Shown piece by piece: positions 42,454 to 47,242 of a stretch of 47,242 nt of DNA (positions are counted from its first letter, which is position 1; each line of letters begins with the position of its first letter). The stretch covers positions 1-47,242 of the forward strand of contig CAYYNB010000024.1 of NCBI GenBank assembly GCA_964472565.1. The letters are read 5' to 3'. The position numbers and the translations under genes were made by a program. The notes beneath the pieces were generated by a model. That model made no database searches, was not told where the DNA came from, and was given only the letters and a program-made list of their open reading frames with translations. This stretch comes from DATAMF01 sp964472565. GTDB lineage: Bacteria; Chloroflexota; Anaerolineae; Aggregatilineales; Aggregatilineaceae.

Positions 42454-43527
42454 ATGAAAACTAAATTCTTTTGGATGCTTCTTGGCGCGTTATTTGTCGC
42501 CAGCGCGGTGCCATTTATCATCGTTTTGCTCCAATCATTTGGTGTAATTCCTGCTTTGACGGGGCTGATCGCGCTGGTTGGTGTTTCTTTGGGGATGGCC
42601 TACTGGCTCTCGCAGCAAATTTCAGACCCCCTGTCACGCCTGGCAGAGAGCGCGGTTGAAATCAAAGCGTTAGTCAACGACGATAAGCCCGAAGCGATCA
42701 CCCCTAGTTTGCACAGTGTCAAACGCATTGAAGCGCCTGCGGAGATGACCCAGCTTGTGAGCCGTTTCAGTGAAATGGTTGAGTCGTTGCAGCAGCGCAT
42801 GGTGGAATTAAACTCGGTCTATGCCATGGGCCAGGCCATTACCGCGAACGTAGACTTCGAAAAAACGGTCCAGGCGGTGCTTGCGGCGGTTCAGCAGGTG
42901 GTTGTCTTCGATGCGGCTGAAGTATCGGTCCTGCGGGGAGATCGGCTGGTGGTCGAGGCGTGGCGTGGCAAAGAAGACTTCAATGATACCACCGGGCGTG
43001 AATACCGGATGGGACGTGGCCCTACCGGGATAATCGCTGCGAACAAATCTTCCGTACTTGTCTCCACCATTTCCGGCGAAGAAGAAGACCTTAAGCGCAC
43101 GCTTGGTTACGAATCGGTAGCCGGTGAATTTCTGGTGAAGACGCACAAGGTGGTGATCAATTCTTTTCTTGGTATCCCCCTCTTGTTTGGAGATCGGCTG
43201 ATTGGCACCTTAACACTGGTTCACCGTGAACCAGGGCGTTTTACGGAGGCTGACCGTCGCCAGCTTAACAAACTTGCGGCTCAGGCGTCGGTGGCGATTG
43301 TCAACGCCATCCAGGTTCGTGAACGTGAAAACGCGCTCAAAGCCCAAATCCGTGATCTGCGGGTTGAGGTTGACCGGGCTAAACTGCACCAGCAAGTCGA
43401 AGAAATCACCACAACAGACTATTTCCAGACGCTTCAGGCCAATGCTGCTAAAATGCGGCAACGGGTTTATACTAAAAGCGGATCTGCCGATCAACCGTCG
43501 TCGAATTCAGATACTGGCACACCATAA
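42454..43527 (+). CDS. Membrane protein with HAMP-like and GAF domains
   Basis: The product is 357 aa. Two membrane helices (residues ~7-28 and ~33-53) with almost no outer loop are followed by a HAMP-like linker (QQISDPLSRLAESAVEIKAL) and a coiled coil. A GAF domain fills residues ~125-290 (TVQAVLAAVQQVVVFDAAEV, GRGPTGIIAANKSSVLVSTI, SFLGIPLLFGDRLIGTLTLV, AAQASVAIVNAIQVRERENA). A C-terminal coiled coil and an Ala/Ser-rich tail end the protein. No kinase, cyclase or GGDEF output domain is attached, so it probably signals by contact with operon partners. GAF domains bind cyclic nucleotides, haem or other small ligands; which applies cannot be seen. It starts 15 nt after the previous gene. Confidence 0.82.
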   Translation: MKTKFFWMLLGALFVASAVPFIIVLLQSFGVIPALTGLIALVGVSLGMAYWLSQQISDPLSRLAESAVEIKALVNDDKPEAITPSLHSVKRIEAPAEMTQLVSRFSEMVESLQQRMVELNSVYAMGQAITANVDFEKTVQAVLAAVQQVVVFDAAEVSVLRGDRLVVEAWRGKEDFNDTTGREYRMGRGPTGIIAANKSSVLVSTISGEEEDLKRTLGYESVAGEFLVKTHKVVINSFLGIPLLFGDRLIGTLTLVHREPGRFTEADRRQLNKLAAQASVAIVNAIQVRERENALKAQIRDLRVEVDRAKLHQQVEEITTTDYFQTLQANAAKMRQRVYTKSGSADQPSSNSDTGTP

Positions 43528-43548
43528 CGTACTGCGAGGCCATCATCT

Positions 43549-43767
43549 ATGAGCGCAAGTTGTTGGGAGTGTGGTGAACCTGCACAGGCTACCTGTCGCT
43601 TCTGTGGGCGTTTTATTTGCCGTGATCACGCTTCAAAAATGCCGTATGTTGTCACCATTTATGTAGGCGAAAACAAAACGCCCAAGGCCATTGTCGTCGC
43701 CGATGCCATCTGGTGCGGGCTTTGCCATCCGCATCCTGAACCCGTTCCGATGCCGGACATTTATTAG
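43549..43767 (+). CDS. Small zinc-finger protein, B-box-like
   Basis: The product is 72 aa with no known named function. It is packed with metal ligands: C5-x2-C8, C16-x2-C19, C24-x2-H27 and C56-x2-C59 (with H60 and H62), an arrangement that could bind two zinc ions in a cross-brace, as in B-box and similar fingers. The middle carries a beta-type segment (YVVTIYVGENKTPKAIVVAD). It lies 21 nt after the GAF gene and 24 nt before the next ATG, in the same operon, so a protein-protein adaptor role is a guess. Confidence 0.7.
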   Translation: MSASCWECGEPAQATCRFCGRFICRDHASKMPYVVTIYVGENKTPKAIVVADAIWCGLCHPHPEPVPMPDIY

Positions 43768-43791
43768 TGGCCTAGCGTGAAGGAGCCGATG

Positions 43792-44154
43792 ATGCCGAAC
43801 TTGTATGATCGGTTAAATGATCTCCTGGATGATGAAAATGACAAAAAATCGGCTGGTCTTACGCCGCTGGATATTGCGGAACTGCCCGACGCCCCGCGCC
43901 GTGTCATGTTTGTCATGCTTCGCAATCCCATCGCTTCATCTAAAGGACTGTCATTCGAGGATTTACGCACTAAATTCGACGATATTGAGAATCTTGAAGA
44001 GATTCTGGCTGATTTGGTGCGCCAAAGTTGGTTGGTTCAGATGGGGGAAGCCCCAACCGAACGGTATAAGATAAATCTGCGGCGGAAACGGGGTAGTTCA
44101 CTCAGCATGTGGACCTCGCTTAGCGATGTGTTAGGTAGCGCGGACGACGAATGA
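43792..44154 (+). CDS. Small winged-helix-like protein
   Basis: The product is 120 aa. Residues 22-95 can be aligned by eye with residues 29-100 of the cNMP-binding protein at 40723: both have GL(T/N)P(L/F)D, then LPD..R, a helix, a DL/DI recognition-like helix and a beta wing (YKINLRRK / YYRVVFSG). It may be a stand-alone copy of that winged helix, for DNA binding or protein contact. I chose the second of two adjacent ATGs (43792), 6 nt after AAGGAG; 43789 and a GTG at 43777 are alternatives. Its stop overlaps the cyclase start as ATGA (44151-44154), a sign of translational coupling. Confidence 0.7.
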   Translation: MPNLYDRLNDLLDDENDKKSAGLTPLDIAELPDAPRRVMFVMLRNPIASSKGLSFEDLRTKFDDIENLEEILADLVRQSWLVQMGEAPTERYKINLRRKRGSSLSMWTSLSDVLGSADDE

Positions 44155-47100
44155 CGCTTGAGCCAATTTTCCGCACGCGCCTGAGTCGCTTTTTACCGGG
44201 CGATCTACTGGAACAGTTGCCCGCGCCTCAGTCTCTGGCGGCGGCTATTCGACGCTTGAACAGCTTGCATCAGGCCATCTCTTCATTTCTCCCCCAGTAC
44301 ATTGCCGACAACGAACGTTTGCATACTGAAGACGATGGCAATCTGCGCCCTGGTACTTTTATGTTCTCCGATGTATCGGGTTTTACGGCGCTCTCCGAAA
44401 AACTTCAGCGCGAAGGAGGTAAAGAAGGCGCGGAGATCATGACGCAGATCATCAACGACTTCTTTGCCAAGATGCTTGAAATTCTGGCTAAGTCCAACGG
44501 TCAATTGCTCAAATTTGCGGGGGATGCGCTCCTGACGTTTTTCCCGGCGACCCCGATGGAAGACGAAACGCCGCTGGCGATCCGCACCGGGCTTCGTATG
44601 CAGCGGGCTATGCGGTCCGACTTTCAGCCGATTCAGTATCCGGCTCTCAAGGAAATTTTTGGCGAACACAACCTTCAGCTTTCTATGTCTATTGGCATCT
44701 GCAAGGGCAAGCTGTTGGAAGCTGTTGTCGGCAATACGATGCAGCGCGATCATATTATCCAGGGTGATTTGCCCGGACAGGCCATGCGCGCCGAGGAAAT
44801 GGGCGACCGTGATGATGTGATCATCACGGGTGAATTGCAGGAAAAATATAGTGTTCAGTTCGAAACAACACCGGTAGGCGAAGGGTTTTATCGCGTTGAG
44901 GATCATTTAGGAGATCAGCTCGATGATTATGAAGTGGTGATGCCGCGCCGCCGTCGAGGACAGGCCAGCGCCCTCTTCGATTTTGAAGAGCAGAATTTGC
45001 TGGATGATTTGCACCGTAATCTGGAGCGTGTCGAAAATGTCGCGCGGTTTGTGGCCCCCGAAGTAGTGAATAATTTGGCCTTTCGGGGCGACCATATCGA
45101 ACCGGAGAATCGGCTGGCAACCGTCATTTTTATGCATTTCACCGGTTTCGCCGATCTCCTGAAGCAGTGGGGTGACGAACAGCTCCCTCTGCTCACCTCA
45201 ATCCTCAGCCGCTATTATGGTCTGATGCAGCGCGTCATTGCATCGAATGGGGGGTCTTTAGCGCGTACCGATCCCTATAAGCAGGGCGTCAAAATGTTGA
45301 TCACCTTCGGCGCGCCAGTGGCCCATCCTGATGATCCCGAACGGGCGGTGATGACCGCCTTAGAAATGAATCGCCAGTTAGCGTTGTTGAATGCTCGACT
45401 ACGCGAAGAACTGCCCGACGCTTTAAAATGCGAAACGTTTGTTACCCAGCGTATCGGCATTACACACGGTCCGGTTTTTGCGGGCGAAGTCGGTTGGCGT
45501 GCGCGCCGTGAATATACGGTAATGGGCGATGATGTCAATCTGGCAGCGCGTTTTATGGCAAAAGGCGAGATGGGCCAGATCCTCATCAGTAAGCGTATCT
45601 GGGAGCGTGTCAGCGCTCATTTTGAAACCCAGGCGCTTGAGCCTTTCCAGTTGAAAGGCAAGAGCAAACCCGTTCCGGCGTATATCGTAACTGCCAGCAC
45701 GCCCTCGGTTTGGAATCGTTCGGCAACCTCCGATACGCCGTTTGTCGGGCGCGATCTTCAGAAAATGTCCCTGGATTACGGGTTGCTGCAAGCGCGCGGC
45801 CCCCGCCGCCGCCAGGCCTTTGCCTTGCAAGGTGAAGTGGGCGTCGGCAAAACGCGGATGGCAAAACAGGTTGCTGACGCTGCGGAAAAATCCGGTTTTG
45901 AAGTCGCGTGGGCGAACTGCCAACTGCGGCACAGCCAGGATCGAAGTGTCTGGGCTGCCATTCTGTTCCAGCTTTTACAGTTGGAGCAGGGCAAAAGCGA
46001 AGAGGCACAGCGCCGTTTGCTTCATGTGCGTTTGCATGAATTGGAATTACAGGAATTGGAAGGTGTCTTTATCCAACTCCTTTTTGCTGCAACATCGAAG
46101 CCCAATCAGCGCACCGCCGAGGCAATAGAAGAAAGCAAACCCAAGCGCCCAGCCAATATATTTGAACTGGCTCAGGCTAACAGCGACTTAAACACGTCAG
46201 GTCTGTTCGGCCTGGCGCGGCGTCAGCTTGAAACAGCCGAAACAGCGAAAACTGCATCGTCGATTTGGCAGCGCGTTGAAAAGCAGGTCAGCCTGCCCGA
46301 AGCCATTGTGCGCTTTCTGCAAGCCTTCTCAAACGACACACCAACTCTCATTGTCATTGATGATGCGCACCAAAGTGATCCTCAAACGCTTTCCATCCTC
46401 AAGCGCATTCTGGAAGAAATCACCAAAGCGAAGTTGGTGGTTATCGTCGCCTATGAACCTGGTGTCAAGCTTGATCTGCCTATTCGTCGGGCAATGAATG
46501 TTACCGACCTGGACCAGAATGAAACTTTCAGCCTGGCTGCGAATGTGCTCCAGGTGAGCGAAGTCGATTCTCGCTTGGGAATGCTGCTCTGGGAGCGCAC
46601 TAAAGGCCGCCCCTTGTTTGTTGAATCGCTCCTGCGTATGCTGGACGAAAATGGATATGTGGAGCGAAAAGGTCGCCAGGTCGGACTACGGGGTAATCTG
46701 ACTCCATCCGAACTTCCTGACGATATCCGAGGACTGATCATCAGCCAGATTGACCGCTTGTCAGCCGAAGGGCGTGCGGTGCTGCGTTTGGCCTCGATTT
46801 TGGGGGATGGGTTTACCGTTGAAGGATTGCTCGTGTTGGGCGGCGAGGGCGAAGAAACCGTCCGTTTGACACATATCCTTGATGAACTGGTCATTGAGCA
46901 GATGATCGAACCTGCTTCCGAACACACCTATCGCTTCCGGCATGGGCTGACACAGGCGGTGGTTTATGAGAGTTTGAACCGCTTGCAGCGCCAAAAACTT
47001 CACCGCACCGCCGCCGATTTCCTGACCCGGCAGCAGGGTGATACAGATCGAAACCTGATCCAGATTGTCCATCACTTGAGCAAAAGCGGCTCGCCCTTAC

Positions 47101-47242
47101 GCGCGATGGAGTTGATCTTCGATGCCGCGCAAAAAGCCGAAAATGCCCAGCGCTTTGATCGCGCCATTGAATTGTATACCCACGCCCGCGAAATTTTCCC
47201 GCATGATGACAGCGTTCGTGTCCAGCTCGAACGGTTGCAACA
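44151..47242 (+). CDS. Double-cyclase / AAA ATPase protein, soluble adenylyl cyclase type (partial)
   Basis: 1030 codons are visible and the frame runs off the window. Two class III nucleotide cyclase domains come first. C1 (residues ~66-260) has both metal Asp residues, D74 in FSDVSGFTALSE and D125 in FAGDALLTFF. C2 (~320-515) lacks them (VIFMHFTGFADLL) but has N463 and R467 in DVNLAARFM, plus T456 where transmembrane cyclases have Asp, as in sAC and cyanobacterial CyaC. C1 and C2 could together form one active site, probably making cAMP. A large P-loop region follows: Walker A GEVGVGKT (561-568) and Walker B LIVIDD (733-738); the STAND-like helical part ends in TPR-like repeats (AENAQRFDRAIELYTHAREI). 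It is coupled to the preceding gene by an ATGA overlap. The missing C-terminus is probably more TPR repeats. Confidence 0.88.
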   Translation, partial: MTLEPIFRTRLSRFLPGDLLEQLPAPQSLAAAIRRLNSLHQAISSFLPQYIADNERLHTEDDGNLRPGTFMFSDVSGFTALSEKLQREGGKEGAEIMTQIINDFFAKMLEILAKSNGQLLKFAGDALLTFFPATPMEDETPLAIRTGLRMQRAMRSDFQPIQYPALKEIFGEHNLQLSMSIGICKGKLLEAVVGNTMQRDHIIQGDLPGQAMRAEEMGDRDDVIITGELQEKYSVQFETTPVGEGFYRVEDHLGDQLDDYEVVMPRRRRGQASALFDFEEQNLLDDLHRNLERVENVARFVAPEVVNNLAFRGDHIEPENRLATVIFMHFTGFADLLKQWGDEQLPLLTSILSRYYGLMQRVIASNGGSLARTDPYKQGVKMLITFGAPVAHPDDPERAVMTALEMNRQLALLNARLREELPDALKCETFVTQRIGITHGPVFAGEVGWRARREYTVMGDDVNLAARFMAKGEMGQILISKRIWERVSAHFETQALEPFQLKGKSKPVPAYIVTASTPSVWNRSATSDTPFVGRDLQKMSLDYGLLQARGPRRRQAFALQGEVGVGKTRMAKQVADAAEKSGFEVAWANCQLRHSQDRSVWAAILFQLLQLEQGKSEEAQRRLLHVRLHELELQELEGVFIQLLFAATSKPNQRTAEAIEESKPKRPANIFELAQANSDLNTSGLFGLARRQLETAETAKTASSIWQRVEKQVSLPEAIVRFLQAFSNDTPTLIVIDDAHQSDPQTLSILKRILEEITKAKLVVIVAYEPGVKLDLPIRRAMNVTDLDQNETFSLAANVLQVSEVDSRLGMLLWERTKGRPLFVESLLRMLDENGYVERKGRQVGLRGNLTPSELPDDIRGLIISQIDRLSAEGRAVLRLASILGDGFTVEGLLVLGGEGEETVRLTHILDELVIEQMIEPASEHTYRFRHGLTQAVVYESLNRLQRQKLHRTAADFLTRQQGDTDRNLIQIVHHLSKSGSPLRAMELIFDAAQKAENAQRFDRAIELYTHAREIFPHDDSVRVQLERLQ

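Noticed and set aside
44283..44906. Minus-strand open frame (207 codons) inside the cyclase gene
   Set aside because: The plus strand encodes both conserved cyclase boxes here, so this is a shadow frame.

Overview
The window looks like a chromosomal segment of a moderately GC-rich member of the Chloroflexota, probably of the Anaerolineae type. This is inferred from the character of the translation proteins, the Zn-ribbon form of L24, the transporter style and a soluble-adenylyl-cyclase-like protein; no 16S rRNA or tRNA gene is present to test it.

Bases 1-3530 hold a secreted beta-helix surface protein (minus strand) divergent from a secreted serine beta-lactamase-like hydrolase (plus strand). 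Bases 3530-25820 are one minus-strand run of 36 genes. It reads from a near-consensus promoter at about 26031-26003 through str (rpsL, rpsG, fusA, tuf), S10, spc and alpha genes to truA, rplM and rpsI. A rho-independent terminator lies at 4639-4686, and a mazG gene with a shortened N-terminal methylase remnant follows it. The usual adk, infA and rpmJ are missing between secY and rpsM. Several gaps in the run carry strong RNA structure: 13966-14147 with a possible pseudoknot, 8901-9031, 10326-10347, 11723-11755 and 21496-21519.

Bases 25821-26236 are a divergent control region: the r-protein promoter and leader on one strand, and on the other a LacI-type regulator with two operator palindromes exactly 42 bp apart. 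Bases 26237-35703 form a sugar-use locus: LacI regulator, solute-binding protein, two permeases with unusual ~150-residue insertions, a GH42 beta-galactosidase and a GH31 glycosidase of the FKFDAGE type. No ATPase is encoded, so a shared ATPase elsewhere is presumed. The likely substrates are galactosides.

Bases 35813-39005 hold hypE without other hyp genes in view, a TPR membrane protein and a rhomboid protease, convergent with rsmI (39010-39828, minus).

Bases 39927-47242 (plus, running off the window) are a tightly packed six-gene operon: a MinD/ParA-like ATPase, a winged-helix/cNMP-binding/degenerate-MinD fusion, a membrane HAMP-GAF protein, a small zinc-finger protein, a small winged-helix protein related to the N-terminus of the second gene, and a double-cyclase/AAA ATPase protein resembling soluble adenylyl cyclase. 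I recognise no described system with this composition; it is the best candidate here for a new signalling module.
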